Shown here: piece by piece, positions 43,530 through 52,791 of the stretch
How positions within the stretch are numbered: the first letter of the stretch is position 1
How the letters are laid out: each line of letters begins with the position of its first letter
Assembly (NCBI RefSeq): GCF_019312585.1
Contig: NZ_JAHWDP010000001.1
Location: forward strand, 1 to 64,000
Length of the DNA: 64,000 nt
Direction of reading: 5' to 3'
DNA from: Halomarinibacterium sedimenti
GTDB taxonomy: Bacteria; Bacteroidota; Bacteroidia; Flavobacteriales; Flavobacteriaceae
Translations under genes and position numbers: made by a program
The notes under the pieces: generated by a model
Told to the model about the DNA's origin: nothing
Seen by the model: the letters and a program-made list of their open reading frames with translations, nothing else
Database searches by the model: none

Positions 43530-44846
43530 TTAGTATTTAATCCACTTAATCAACTCTTTATAACTTGGTTTTTTGCCATACATTAATATTCCCACTCGAT
43601 AAATTTTTGCTGCAAACCAAACTGTCCCTATAAAGGTAGCAAATAAAATTACCAAAGAAAGAATCTGTTGCCATATAGGTACCCCAAATGGAATGCGCAT
43701 GAGCATTACCACTGGTGATGTAAAAGGTATAAACGAAAAAACTTGAGACACGGTTCCATGCGGGTCTTCTATTACCGTAAAAAAGCCTACATAAACTGCC
43801 AAAATTAAAGGGAGTAACATAGGCAACATAAACTGTTGGGTATCTGTTTCACTATCGACTGCTGCACCTATTGCTGCATATAATGAGGCATACAATAAAT
43901 ATCCTCCAATAAAGAAGAATAAAAACATGATAATTAAATTGGTAAGGGGTAAATTATTAATTTCTCTAATCACATCTACAATGATGCCCTCCATACCTTC
44001 GGGGTTATTTTGAACTTGATTTATCATTTCTTGTTGAGGAGATTGAATAGTCGAAATGTCGACCCCAAAAATAGCGGTTACAACAAAACTTAAAACACCT
44101 AATAAAACAACCCACGCCATAAATTGTGTAATACCAGCGAGTGACGTCCCAAATATTTTACCAAGTAGTAACTTAATAGGCTTTACGGAAGAAATAATGA
44201 CTTCGATAATACGACTGGTTTTTTCTTCAATCACACTGCGCATAATCATATTTCCATAAATAATGATAAACATAAAAAGTAAGTATCCCGCAGCACCACC
44301 AAAAATAAGCTTGAGACCAGAACCCAACTTTGACGTTTCTTCCCCACGAAAGGTTTCTAATTGTGGGTCAATATTAACACGTAAATTTTTAATAAGTTCT
44401 GAATCGATTCCTGCCTCCTTTAACTTGATTGCGTTGGCTTTACTTTGGATAACATCCTCAATATTATCCATAACCATTAATGAGGGTGAGTCTTCCGAAT
44501 AAAAAACAATCCGTTTTGAAAGATCATCTATGTTATCGCTCTTGGGAATAAAAAGTAAGCCGTACACCTCTTCAGCTTCTGCCTTTGTTTTGGCTTCTTC
44601 GAGACTTATTCCTTTTAATAATTCAAATTTTAAGTTATCATCGTCTTCAAACTGATGGGCAAACAAACCACTTTCATCCAAAACCGAAATAGTACGAACT
44701 TTGTCATTGTTTAATTGTGAAAGGTAGGCTACCAAACTAAAAATCCCCACCATAAGTAACGGACTTAAAAACGTCATAATGATAAAAGACTTATTCCGAA
44801 CTTTATTGAGGTACTCGCGTTTTATTATTAGGGAGAGGTGATTCAT
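43530..44846 (-). CDS. ABC-2 type transporter permease (NatB-like)
   Basis: 438 aa. First membrane helix at about 22-42, a large extracytoplasmic domain (about 45-180), then five further helices from about 185. MNHLSLIIKREYLNKVRNKSF is the usual permease start, and RSVIEEKTSRIIEVIISSVK is a hallmark of the NatB/DrrB group. With the ATPase 12 bp upstream it forms an exporter, possibly for sodium or hydrophobic compounds; substrate unknown. Confidence 0.9.
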   Translation of the reverse strand: MNHLSLIIKREYLNKVRNKSFIIMTFLSPLLMVGIFSLVAYLSQLNNDKVRTISVLDESGLFAHQFEDDDNLKFELLKGISLEEAKTKAEAEEVYGLLFIPKSDNIDDLSKRIVFYSEDSPSLMVMDNIEDVIQSKANAIKLKEAGIDSELIKNLRVNIDPQLETFRGEETSKLGSGLKLIFGGAAGYLLFMFIIIYGNMIMRSVIEEKTSRIIEVIISSVKPIKLLLGKIFGTSLAGITQFMAWVVLLGVLSFVVTAIFGVDISTIQSPQQEMINQVQNNPEGMEGIIVDVIREINNLPLTNLIIMFLFFFIGGYLLYASLYAAIGAAVDSETDTQQFMLPMLLPLILAVYVGFFTVIEDPHGTVSQVFSFIPFTSPVVMLMRIPFGVPIWQQILSLVILFATFIGTVWFAAKIYRVGILMYGKKPSYKELIKWIKY

Positions 44847-44858
44847 TCTGTCTGAATA

Positions 44859-45785
44859 TTAATTGTTTTTAACCGATTGTATAAAAATATCATTTGCTGA
44901 AGGGATTACCTCTACAAAATGGGTAACCTGTCCTAACGTCGATAAATAGGTTAACAAATCGTTAGGTTGATGTGAAAGCGGAATTTTCACCTTATACTGA
45001 AGCTCATCATTAATAGTTTTATAGGTTGCTGGAAAAGTTTCAAATTTTTCTTTTAAAATTTTTGAAACCTCATCTTTTCTTTCGGTCATTAAAGCAACTT
45101 CAAACGTATTGGATTTATACTGCCGTTTTATATCTATTAATTTTCCATCCAAAATTTTATTCGATTTATGAATTAGAGCAATATGATCACACATTTCTTC
45201 AACAGATTCCATTCTATGGGTTGAAAAAATTACAGTAGCACCGTCATCTCGTAGTTTTAAAATCTCATCTTTTATAAGGTTGGCATTAATTGGATCAAAA
45301 CCGCTGAAAGGTTCGTCAAATATGAGCAATTTGGGCTCGTGTAACACTGTCACCACAAATTGAATCTTTTGGGCCATTCCTTTAGAGAGCTCCTGAATTT
45401 TCTTATTCCACCAATCCCCTATTTCAAGCCGTTCAAACCACATTTTAAGTCTCTTTTTAGCTTCCGCTTTGGAGAGTCCTTTTAACTGTGCTAAATACAC
45501 GGCTTGTTCGCCCACCTTCATCGATTTATATAATCCTCGTTCTTCGGGCAAATATCCAATATGTTGAATATGATGTGGTCTTAAGGGTTCTCCATCCAAA
45601 AATACACTTCCCGAATCTGGCATGGTAATTTGGTTAATAATTCGAATAAGGGTTGTTTTTCCAGCACCATTAGGTCCAAGTAGTCCAAAAATAGACCCTT
45701 TAGGCACTTCGATAGACACATTGTTTAAGGCTGTAAATGTTCCAAAAGACTTAGAAACATTTTTGGCAACAAGGAGGTTTTCCAT
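44859..45785 (-). CDS. ABC transporter ATP-binding protein (NatA-like)
   Basis: 308 aa. Walker A GPNGAGKTT (about residue 37), signature LSKGMAQKIQ, Walker B KLLIFDEPFSGFDP, and a C-terminal DUF4162-type extension (about 220-300). Partner of the downstream permease. It is the first gene of the minus-strand run reaching to the M28 peptidase; the 45786-45921 upstream stretch is AT-rich. Confidence 0.93.
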   Translation of the reverse strand: MENLLVAKNVSKSFGTFTALNNVSIEVPKGSIFGLLGPNGAGKTTLIRIINQITMPDSGSVFLDGEPLRPHHIQHIGYLPEERGLYKSMKVGEQAVYLAQLKGLSKAEAKKRLKMWFERLEIGDWWNKKIQELSKGMAQKIQFVVTVLHEPKLLIFDEPFSGFDPINANLIKDEILKLRDDGATVIFSTHRMESVEEMCDHIALIHKSNKILDGKLIDIKRQYKSNTFEVALMTERKDEVSKILKEKFETFPATYKTINDELQYKVKIPLSHQPNDLLTYLSTLGQVTHFVEVIPSANDIFIQSVKNN

Positions 45786-45921
45786 ATAAATAGTTTGGCA
45801 GGTAAAGTTAGAATTTCCCTTTTAAGCAGTAAAGCAATTAAGAGAATTTTAAAGATTTGTAGCAATACTTTAAAAATTGTTACGAATGATTTATTAAAGG
45901 CTTCCCTTTAAAATCGCAAAA

Positions 45922-45946
45922 CCCATCCCGCCAGTGGCGGGATGGG
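45922..45946. repeat. Strong palindromic hairpin, CCCGCCAGTGGCGGG type
   Basis: CCCATCCCGCCA (45922-45933) and TGGCGGGATGGG (45935-45946) around a single G. It is far more GC-rich than its surroundings and matches a hairpin that recurs in many flavobacterial genomes. By position, with T-runs on both strands, it can also terminate dnaJ transcription. Confidence 0.75.
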
Positions 45947-46034
45947 AAAAAAATTGCTATGAAAAAGAAAAATTATCGCTAAAAGAATTAGCGACTTTCA
46001 AATATAGGTAAAAAATCTTTTAATCAGGGGATTT

Positions 46035-47150
46035 TCAAGAAAACATGTCCTTCACCTTTTCGAAGAATGATTTATCATCTTTCTCTGGTTTAGGGGTAAA
46101 ATGGTCATCGTTTTTCATCTTTTCGAAAAAATCTTTTTGCTCCTTAGTTAAAGATTTTGGTGTCCACACATTTACATGAACCAGCAGATCTCCAGACCCA
46201 TAGCCATTTATACTTGGAATTCCTTTGTTGCGTAATCGCAATATTTTTCCACTTTGTGCACCCGGTTCAATTTTAATTCGAACTTTCCCCGTAACGGTTT
46301 CAATTTCTTTTGAAGTTCCTAAAACAGCTTCCGAAATGCTTATATAAAGATCGTAATGAAGATTATCCCCTTCTCTTTGTAGAAATGGGTGTGTTTCTTC
46401 TTCAATGGCTACCAGTAAGTCACCGGCTATTCCATTCCCAGGAGCTTCATTCCCTTTCCCAGAAACTTTAAGTTGCATTCCATCTACAACACCAGCTGGG
46501 ATTTTTATAGATACGGTTTCTTCCGCTAGAATCATTCCTTGTGCATCTGCTCCAGCAGGTTTTGCGTCTATAATTTGTCCAGCTCCACCACAAGTACTAC
46601 AAGTAGCAGAAGTTTGCATCCTACCTAATATGGTATTCTGAATTTTAGTTACCTGTCCGTGACCACCACACATAGTACACGTTTTATAGGTAGTTCCCGG
46701 TGCTTGTTTCTTACGTTTAACCTTAATTTTTTTGTCAACTCCATTGGCTATTTCCTCCAAGGTAAGCTTTACACGAATCCTAAGGTTACTTCCCTTCACT
46801 CGTCGCTGACCTCCGCCACCAAAGCCTCCAAAACCACCGAAGCCACCGCCAAAAGCACCACCAAAAATGTCTCCAAATTGGCTGAATATGTCATCCATAT
46901 TCATTCCACCGCCACCAAATCCACCGCCTTCAAAGGCTTGATGACCGTATTGATCGTATCGTGCTTTTTTATCTGGGTCGCTTAATACTTCATAAGCCTC
47001 GGCCGCTTTTTTAAACATTTCTTCGGCTTTAGCATCCCCAGGGTTTTTATCTGGATGAAACTCAATAGCCTTTTTGCGGTATGCCTTTTTAATTTCGGCA
47101 GCGGTAGCATTTTTTGAAATGCCTAAAATATCGTAAAAGTCTTCCTTCAT
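46035..47150 (-). CDS. dnaJ: Chaperone protein DnaJ with a reduced zinc domain
   Basis: Co-chaperone stimulating DnaK ATPase. 371 aa: J domain (about 1-70, with HPD in [10 protein letters not shown]), Gly/Phe-rich region (about 74-112), zinc region, C-terminal substrate domains. Only two CxxCxGxG repeats are present (CTMCGGHG and CSTCGGAG) instead of four, leaving four Cys, enough for one zinc. [11 protein letters not shown] lies between them. This seems typical for flavobacteria. It is 1 bp downstream of grpE; dnaK is not in the window. Confidence 0.95.
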   Translation of the reverse strand: MKEDFYDILGISKNATAAEIKKAYRKKAIEFHPDKNPGDAKAEEMFKKAAEAYEVLSDPDKKARYDQYGHQAFEGGGFGGGGMNMDDIFSQFGDIFGGAFGGGFGGFGGFGGGGQRRVKGSNLRIRVKLTLEEIANGVDKKIKVKRKKQAPGTTYKTCTMCGGHGQVTKIQNTILGRMQTSATCSTCGGAGQIIDAKPAGADAQGMILAEETVSIKIPAGVVDGMQLKVSGKGNEAPGNGIAGDLLVAIEEETHPFLQREGDNLHYDLYISISEAVLGTSKEIETVTGKVRIKIEPGAQSGKILRLRNKGIPSINGYGSGDLLVHVNVWTPKSLTKEQKDFFEKMKNDDHFTPKPEKDDKSFFEKVKDMFS

Positions 47151-47151
47151 A

Positions 47152-47691
47152 TTAATTTCCTATTACTACTTTGGGGTAGCGAATTATTTTTTCTCCTAAG
47201 GAATATCCCTTTTCAATGACATCAATAACCTTTCCTTTCATTTCCTCAGAAGGCGCTGGAATTTGGGTAATAGCCTCATGGATATCGGCATCAAAAGTGT
47301 CTCCAGCTTCGGTTTTTACAACCTCTAGTCCTTTTTGACGGAGGGTCTCATTAAATTTATTGCTAATAAGTTCAACTCCCTTAAAAAGAGTATCATCATC
47401 GCTTTTTTCAATTTCCTTCAAGGCTCTTTCAAAATCGTCTAATACAGGCAATAAAGATACCATGACATCCTGACTTGCTGTCTTAAACAATTCCAAACGC
47501 TCTTTTCCAGTACGTTTTTTGTAGTTTTCAAACTCGGCAAAAAGACGAAGATAGCGGTCTTTTTCTTTTTCGACCTCTGCTTTTAATTCGTCTATAGGAT
47601 TCTTTTCTTCTTTCTGTTTTTTTGACGTCTCTTTTATTTCCTTGCTGTCATCTTCGGCAACAGCTACTTTTTCCTTATTCTTCTTACTCAT
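47152..47691 (-). CDS. grpE: Nucleotide exchange factor GrpE
   Basis: 179 aa. Long N-terminal charged helix (about 25-75), then the core [22 protein letters not shown] and a beta domain ending [23 protein letters not shown], all characteristic. It releases ADP from DnaK. First gene of grpE-dnaJ. The 47692-47844 gap to the divergent YceI gene has no CIRCE-like inverted repeat that I can see. Confidence 0.95.
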   Translation of the reverse strand: MSKKNKEKVAVAEDDSKEIKETSKKQKEEKNPIDELKAEVEKEKDRYLRLFAEFENYKKRTGKERLELFKTASQDVMVSLLPVLDDFERALKEIEKSDDDTLFKGVELISNKFNETLRQKGLEVVKTEAGDTFDADIHEAITQIPAPSEEMKGKVIDVIEKGYSLGEKIIRYPKVVIGN

Positions 47692-47844
47692 GTGTAAATT
47701 TAATTTCTTGCTTTGTAGGGATTACAAAAGTACTGCCAATTACGTAAAAATGTCAAAATGTCATCACCAAATTTTAATATAATATTAGGATGAATTGGCT
47801 TTCCAATAACTAATTTTGCATCTTCAAATAAAAAACTAAATACT

Positions 47845-48510
47845 ATGAAAAAAATCATGTTAAATATTGCCTTGTTTGCGTTTATTGGAATTGCAACAAT
47901 TTCTTGTAAAAACAACAACGAAGCTGAAACCACAGAAGCACAAGAAGTAGCCGAAGCTGCACCAGTTGCAGTAGAATACACTGTCGATACAGAAGCTTCG
48001 CAAATTCATTGGAAAGGATCTAAGCCTGTAAAATCGCACAATGGTACCATTAATTTAAATTCAGGAACAGTGATGGTAATGGGTGATGCTATTGAAGCTG
48101 GAAAATTTACTATTGATATGAACACTATCACCGACCTAGACCTAGAAGGTGATATGAAAACCAATTTAGAAAACCATTTAAAAGGAACCGTTGAAGGTAA
48201 AGAAGGTGACTTTTTTAATGTAACTGCCTATCCATTTTCAACTTTCCAAATTACAGAAGTAAATACTACTGAAGGTAAAACAATGGTTTCTGGAAATTTA
48301 ACAATTAAAGATAAAACGCATAACATTAGCTTTCCTGCAACCATTTCTATGGAAGGAAATGTTCTGAAACTTACATCAGAGACGTTTACTATTGATAGAA
48401 CACAATGGGGTGTTAATTTTGGTTCAAAAACCGTATTTGACAACTTAGGTGAAAAATTTATTAGTGATGATATCGAGCTTACTGTTAATTTAGTAGCCAA
48501 TAAAAGCTAA
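47845..48510 (+). CDS. YceI-family lipoprotein
   Basis: 221 aa. Lipoprotein signal with ATISC at about residue 21, an Ala/Glu-rich linker, then a YceI lipocalin-like barrel (about 45-218: VDTEASQIHWKGSKPVKSHN, NLENHLKGTVEGKEGDFF, WGVNFGSKTVFDNLG). YceI proteins bind isoprenoid-like lipids in the periplasm. TAATTTTG at 47811-47818 is a candidate -7 without a good -33. Terminator follows. Confidence 0.92.
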   Translation: MKKIMLNIALFAFIGIATISCKNNNEAETTEAQEVAEAAPVAVEYTVDTEASQIHWKGSKPVKSHNGTINLNSGTVMVMGDAIEAGKFTIDMNTITDLDLEGDMKTNLENHLKGTVEGKEGDFFNVTAYPFSTFQITEVNTTEGKTMVSGNLTIKDKTHNISFPATISMEGNVLKLTSETFTIDRTQWGVNFGSKTVFDNLGEKFISDDIELTVNLVANKS

Positions 48511-48532
48511 TATATTTTTTAGAATAACTTTT

Positions 48533-48557
48533 AAAGGCGACCTCAAGGGTCGCCTTT
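48533..48557. terminator. Bidirectional terminator after the YceI gene
   Basis: AAAGGCGACC (48533-48542) and GGTCGCCTTT (48548-48557) with T-run. Lies between convergent genes; the plus-strand T-run overlaps the stop region of the next minus gene. Confidence 0.85.
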
Positions 48558-48559
48558 TT

Positions 48560-49465
48560 TTATAGTAAATCTTCAAGTGCGTTTTCCAAATTCACAAACT
48601 GAAACTGAAAACCTTCCTTGACTATTTTTTCAGAACTCACTAACTGACTCTCCAAAGCGATACTTCCCATTTCACCCAGTATTAATGTAATCATAAATTT
48701 AGGAATGTTTGGTAACCATAAAGGTTTATTGTAATAATGGGCGATTATATGGGTCATTTTTTTATTGGTCACGGGATTGGGAGAAACCGCGTTATACACG
48801 CCAGTAAGTTGATTTTTTAGTATATAAATATAAAGCCTCGCCATATCGTTGATATGTATCCAAGATTGCCACTGTTCGCCACTTCCCAAAGGTGCACCTA
48901 CACTCAATTTAATAGGCTTTACCATCTGCTGCAAAGCACCTCCATTTTCAGAAAGGACAATGCCCGTCCTAACTTTGGTAACTTTTATGTTTAAATCGGA
49001 AAATTGATCGGCTGCAGTCTCCCAAGACTTCACTACTTCTCCTAAAAAAGTTTGTGCTTCCTCGTTTGAGGTTTCTTGATATAAATTGGTAAATGAACTT
49101 GGATAAATACTAATTCCACTTGCTGAAATATAATGCGTTACAGTATGCTCTTGCTTTTTTAAGGTATTGTAAATGAGGTTTGCTGTTTGTGTACGACTAT
49201 TTAAAATTTCCTTTTTATAGGAAGAAGTCCATCTTTTTGAAACAGAAGCACCTGCCAAATTAATTATTGCTGAAACACCCTTAAAAGCCGCATCGTCAAT
49301 AATTCCTTTTGAAGGGTTCCAATAAAACCCTTGGTATTCCTCTTTATTTTCAAGCTTATTCTTTCGAGTAGTTAAATAGTGTATTTTTATTCCTAAATCT
49401 AAACATTCTTCTACTAATTCTTTTCCTATAAGTCCTGTTGCCCCAGCGATAAGTATTCTCATCAA
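48560..49465 (-). CDS. TIGR01777-family epimerase-like protein
   Basis: 301 aa. Extended SDR fold: NAD(P)-binding MRILIAGATGLIGKELVEEC at the N-terminus, INLAGASVSKRWTSSYKKEI, and the C-terminal DUF1731-like domain (about 250-300). Related to SulA/YfcH proteins; the substrate is unknown. Start is MM, so Met 2 (49462) is equally likely. Monocistronic. Confidence 0.87.
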   Translation of the reverse strand: MMRILIAGATGLIGKELVEECLDLGIKIHYLTTRKNKLENKEEYQGFYWNPSKGIIDDAAFKGVSAIINLAGASVSKRWTSSYKKEILNSRTQTANLIYNTLKKQEHTVTHYISASGISIYPSSFTNLYQETSNEEAQTFLGEVVKSWETAADQFSDLNIKVTKVRTGIVLSENGGALQQMVKPIKLSVGAPLGSGEQWQSWIHINDMARLYIYILKNQLTGVYNAVSPNPVTNKKMTHIIAHYYNKPLWLPNIPKFMITLILGEMGSIALESQLVSSEKIVKEGFQFQFVNLENALEDLL

Positions 49466-49571
49466 TTTTTCTTTAAAGTTACTATTTTAGATACTAAATG
49501 TTTTAAACATTAACGTAACCTTAATAGGGTTTTAACGAATATTGAACAATGAATGAAAGGACAGCAATACC

Positions 49572-49636
49572 TTACCTAACCGAGCGAAGCATTTGAAAAA
49601 AATCGAATGCTTCTTACCTAATCGAGCGAAGCATTT
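49572..49636. repeat. Partial tandem duplication of the mnmD 3' end
   Basis: TTACCTAACCGAGCGAAGCA (from 49572) and TTACCTAATCGAGCGAAGCA (from 49614) are copies 42 bp apart, each continuing with TTT and differing at one base. The right copy is the end of mnmD including its stop; the left is an untranslated copy downstream. AATGCTTC/GAAGCATT arms allow two alternative hairpins. Confidence 0.75.
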
Positions 49637-50279
49637 CTCTTTTCCCAGGTGGACCAGGAAGTCGCTCCACTTTAAAACCAACAGCTTCCATAGCTCTACG
49701 GACACTACCTTTTGCGGCGTAGGTCACTAATACTCCTTCTGGCATTAATGCTCGATACATTTTTTCGAATATCGCTTCGGTCCATAGTTCGGGCTGAACT
49801 CGCGCTCCAAAGGCATCAAAATAGATTAGATTATAGGCATCTACATCATCAATTTCAGAAAAGAATTGTTTTCGTTTTTTGAGTGTAAAATTTTCTGAAA
49901 TCTGAGTAGGCTTTTCCCAAGGGACTTGATGAAGTTTTTCAAAAATCATTTCAGAGGATTCCAGTAACTTTTGGTAGTTTAATTTTTCAATATCCGAAAA
50001 TAAAACAGGATATGCTTCTACCCCTGTATATTCAATATTAATTTGCTCCTTTTCTGAAAAAAGTTGCGTTAAAAAGGCATTAAGCCCTGTACCAAAACCT
50101 ATCTCTAAAATTTGAACCTCTATACTTTGAGAAGATATTAAAAAATGCCGAAGCCCTGCTTGTATAAATACATGCAGGGCTTCATTTATAGCTCCGTGTT
50201 TGGAGTGATATTGTTCATTCCATTCTGGGATATGAATAGTAATAGATCCATCTCCCGTGGTAAGGAATTCACGTTTCAT
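49614..50279 (-). CDS. mnmD: tRNA 5-methylaminomethyl-2-thiouridine methyltransferase MnmD
   Basis: 221 aa, stand-alone methyltransferase domain equal to the N-terminal half of E. coli MnmC. It methylates nm5s2U34 in tRNA. The SAM site reads LEIGFGTGLNAFL; YFDAFGARVQPELW and VLVTYAAKGSVRRAMEAVGF are typical. The FAD oxidase half is absent, as usual in Bacteroidota. It lies 3 bp downstream of the DUF4920 gene. Its extreme 3' end is duplicated downstream. Confidence 0.92.
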   Translation of the reverse strand: MKREFLTTGDGSITIHIPEWNEQYHSKHGAINEALHVFIQAGLRHFLISSQSIEVQILEIGFGTGLNAFLTQLFSEKEQINIEYTGVEAYPVLFSDIEKLNYQKLLESSEMIFEKLHQVPWEKPTQISENFTLKKRKQFFSEIDDVDAYNLIYFDAFGARVQPELWTEAIFEKMYRALMPEGVLVTYAAKGSVRRAMEAVGFKVERLPGPPGKREMLRSIR

Positions 50280-50282
50280 TTT

Positions 50283-50804
50283 TTATTGCTTTTCGGGAAT
50301 CAACACTCCCGAAGAAAGAAACGATAAAGTTAATTTAGGCTCCGTAATAGCGTCAATTTCTTCTTGCGATTTTCCAGCATCCTTAGCAAAGTGTTTTAAA
50401 TCCTCAACAGATGTTTGCTCCACAAATGCTTTTCCATCTACAATAACGTCTTGTCCTGCTATGTCCTTTGGCATAAAAAAGGCATAGTCTTTAAACTTTA
50501 CAAAAGACTCATTGTCTCCCATATCCAAACGCATCCAGCACCCTTTCGATTGACAAACGCTATTTACTTTTGAAGAAAATTTAACCTCAACGGTGTCACC
50601 TTCTTTAAGGTTTTGATATTTTTCAATCATTTCATCTTTGGTAAGTACTTCTTCATCTGTTATTTGCTCACCAAAACTTTGGTAGTTTACAGAAACTTCT
50701 TCTACAACCGCTTCTGCAGTTGCTTCATTTTCATTGGTTTCAGTAGTATTTTTACAAGCAACAACTGCTAGGCTCAATAGTAATAAATAGGCTATTTTTT
50801 TCAT
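50283..50804 (-). CDS. DUF4920-type lipoprotein
   Basis: 173 aa. Lipobox VVAC at about residue 17, a Thr/Glu-rich linker, then a small beta domain (about 45-150) with NSVCQSKGCWMRLDMGDNES and VKFKDYAFFMPKDIAGQDV, the DUF4920 pattern. The Cys pair and Cys-Trp motif could bind metal; function unknown. Co-transcribed with mnmD. Confidence 0.82.
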   Translation of the reverse strand: MKKIAYLLLLSLAVVACKNTTETNENEATAEAVVEEVSVNYQSFGEQITDEEVLTKDEMIEKYQNLKEGDTVEVKFSSKVNSVCQSKGCWMRLDMGDNESFVKFKDYAFFMPKDIAGQDVIVDGKAFVEQTSVEDLKHFAKDAGKSQEEIDAITEPKLTLSFLSSGVLIPEKQ

Positions 50805-50910
50805 TGTTTCACTTTATTTTAATCGATTTAATAATATACTGCAATTTTATTAATTTTTTAGGTTTTAATTGCCCATTTTTTTGACTAATTTTGACGATCA
50901 AACACAACGC

Positions 50911-51981
50911 ATGAGCCTTACCAAAGATTACACTCTAAACATCGAAAAAATTAATACTTCCAGAATTGGTCAAGTTGATTTTAAAAACTTAGTTTTTGGG
51001 ACAACATTTACAGATCATATGTTTGAGTGTGACTATAAAAATGGTGCTTGGCAAAACCCCACCATAAGACCTTATGGTCCATTGAGTATTTATCCGTCTT
51101 CTAAAGTACTTCATTACGGGCAAGCTGTTTTTGAAGGAATGAAAGCGTATAAGGATGAAAAAGGTTCTATTTTTCTATTTAGACCTCTCGAAAATCTGAA
51201 ACGAATAAATATTTCCTCCAAAAGATTGGCTATCCCAGAATTTCCAGAGGAGCTTTTCTTTGAGGCTTTAGAAACTTTATTAAAAATGGATAAAGCTTGG
51301 GCTCAAACTGGAGTTGGTAATTCACTTTATATTCGTCCCTTCGTGATTGCTAATGAAAATTGTGTTTCGGCATCGCCATCAAATGAATATAAATTTATGA
51401 TTATCATCTCTCCAGTAAGTGCTTATTACTCTGGAGAATTGAAAGTAGTTATTGCGGAACAGTACAGTAGATCTGCAGACGGCGGCGTTGGATTTGCAAA
51501 AGCTGCTGGAAATTATGCAGCGCAATTTTACCCTACTAATTTGGCAAAAGAGAAAGGATTTCAGCAGGTAATTTGGACCGATTCAAATTCGCACAAGTAT
51601 TTAGAAGAGGCTGGCACCATGAATGTGTTTTTCAGAATAAATGACACCTTAATAACCGCCCCTACAAGTGACCGTATTCTGGATGGTGTTACTCGAAAAA
51701 GTGTGATTGCGCTTGCTGAAAGAGATGGGATTAAAGTAGATGTAAGAAAACTTACCGTTACCGAATTAGTGGAGGCAGCGAAAGATGGTTCTTTAAAAGA
51801 AATTTTTGGCTCAGGTACTGCAGCCGTTATTAGTTTTGTAAATGGCTTTAGCTATAAAAACACTTTATACAATCTGCCCAAAATAGAAAATAGCTACGCT
51901 AAAAGGTTTAAAAAGGAATTAATGGATATTCAATACAATCTGGCTGCCGATCCTTTTGAGTGGCGTCATAAAGTGGTGTAG
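50911..51981 (+). CDS. ilvE: Branched-chain amino acid aminotransferase
   Basis: PLP-dependent fold-type IV transaminase of the last step of Val/Leu/Ile synthesis. From ATG 50911 (MSLTKDYTLNIEKI) it is 356 aa, the type II BCAT length; a TTG reading from 50869 adds 14 unsupported residues. Visible motifs: YGQAVFEGMKAYKDEKG, GGVGFAKAAGNYAA with the PLP Lys, YLEEAGTMNVFF, and IFGSGTAAVIS. TAATTTTG at 50886-50893 is a possible -7 element. It ends 1 bp from the convergent pyrophosphohydrolase gene. Confidence 0.94.
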   Translation: MSLTKDYTLNIEKINTSRIGQVDFKNLVFGTTFTDHMFECDYKNGAWQNPTIRPYGPLSIYPSSKVLHYGQAVFEGMKAYKDEKGSIFLFRPLENLKRINISSKRLAIPEFPEELFFEALETLLKMDKAWAQTGVGNSLYIRPFVIANENCVSASPSNEYKFMIIISPVSAYYSGELKVVIAEQYSRSADGGVGFAKAAGNYAAQFYPTNLAKEKGFQQVIWTDSNSHKYLEEAGTMNVFFRINDTLITAPTSDRILDGVTRKSVIALAERDGIKVDVRKLTVTELVEAAKDGSLKEIFGSGTAAVISFVNGFSYKNTLYNLPKIENSYAKRFKKELMDIQYNLAADPFEWRHKVV

Positions 51982-51982
51982 G

Positions 51983-52369
51983 TTATTTACTAAGGATCGC
52001 TTCGATATTAGGTTTAAAATAGTTAGGCCCCTTTAAAACTTTTCCGTCTTCCCTATAAATAGGTTTTCCATCGGCTCCTAATTTACTCATGTTACTTCGT
52101 TGGATTTCTTCGAAGACCTCTTCAATTTTATGTTGCATCCCGTGTTCTATAATCGTCCCGCAAAGGATGTAGAGCATATCGCCTAAGGCATCCGCAACTT
52201 CAACCAAATCATCATTATTTGCTGCTTCCAGATATTCTTCATTTTCTTCTCTCATCAGTTTATAACGTAATAGATTTTTGGCTTCTCCCAAATCGGCAGT
52301 AGGCACTTCTTTTATGCCTAATCCAAAGGCTGAGTGAAATTTGTGAACGGCTGCAATTTTATTCTTCAT
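51983..52369 (-). CDS. MazG-like nucleoside triphosphate pyrophosphohydrolase
   Basis: 128 aa, all-alpha NTP-PPase fold. The metal-binding EExxE-type helix reads REENEEYLEAA and the second helix VEVADALGDMLYILCGTII with ExxD residues. C-terminal extension DGKVLKGPNYFKPNIEAIL is shared with phosphoribosyl-ATP pyrophosphohydrolase-like family members. Probably a house-cleaning hydrolase. Confidence 0.87.
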   Translation of the reverse strand: MKNKIAAVHKFHSAFGLGIKEVPTADLGEAKNLLRYKLMREENEEYLEAANNDDLVEVADALGDMLYILCGTIIEHGMQHKIEEVFEEIQRSNMSKLGADGKPIYREDGKVLKGPNYFKPNIEAILSK

Positions 52370-52417
52370 AGTAAATTGGTATGTTGTACTTTTGTGATTG
52401 TAAAACTACAATAATTT

Positions 52418-52606
52418 ATGTTTTCTACAGGTCAACTTATTTTTGCTATTTGTTTTGTAATTGTTTTTGTTACCATTATGATTTTTAGTTATAAAAAGGA
52501 CAAAAAACTTCACAAAAAGCAATTTAAAGGTAGTTTTTGGATTCTTATTGGTTTTGTGTTTTTTATCCTATTACTTCTGGCTGCAAAGCTTTATTTGAAG
52601 GGATAA
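52418..52606 (+). CDS. Small two-helix membrane protein, conserved hypothetical
   Basis: 62 aa. Helix 1 (about 5-24, GQLIFAICFVIVFVTIMIFSY), a very basic loop (KKDKKLHKKQ) and helix 2 (about 43-60). TACTTTTG (52387-52394) fits a -7 element. Similar small proteins occur in other flavobacteria as far as I recall; function unknown. Nothing recognised in 52607-52706 downstream. Confidence 0.75.
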   Translation: MFSTGQLIFAICFVIVFVTIMIFSYKKDKKLHKKQFKGSFWILIGFVFFILLLLAAKLYLKG

Positions 52607-52706
52607 CTTTTATCGTCTTACAAAAAATTTAGATTTTATCTAACTTGCAACTTCGCTTTATTCCTTATAGATTTAAGGAATTAAAAAGGAAATTTAAATT
52701 TATAAA

Positions 52707-52754
52707 ATACCCAGTATTGGTGATACATTTACTTTAAAATTGTTACCATCTTTA
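52707..52754 (+). promoter_or_regulatory. Operator copy A and promoter of the kinase operon
   Basis: 18-bp dyad ATACCCAGTATTGGTGAT (52707-52724), then exactly 22 bp to the -7-like CATCTTTA (52747-52754). Same arrangement as copies B (57796) and C (59013). Likely binding site of the NarL-type regulator, acting where the -33 contact would be supplemented. Confidence 0.6.
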
Positions 52755-52791
52755 CTTGCACAACAAATTGTACTAATTAAAATCTAAAAAA

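Noticed and set aside
46659-46985. 108-aa plus-strand Ser/Thr-rich ORF
   Set aside because: Mirror of the DnaJ Gly/Phe-rich and zinc regions.
47692-47844. CIRCE element upstream of grpE
   Set aside because: No TTAGCACTC-N9-GAGTGCTAA-like repeat found.
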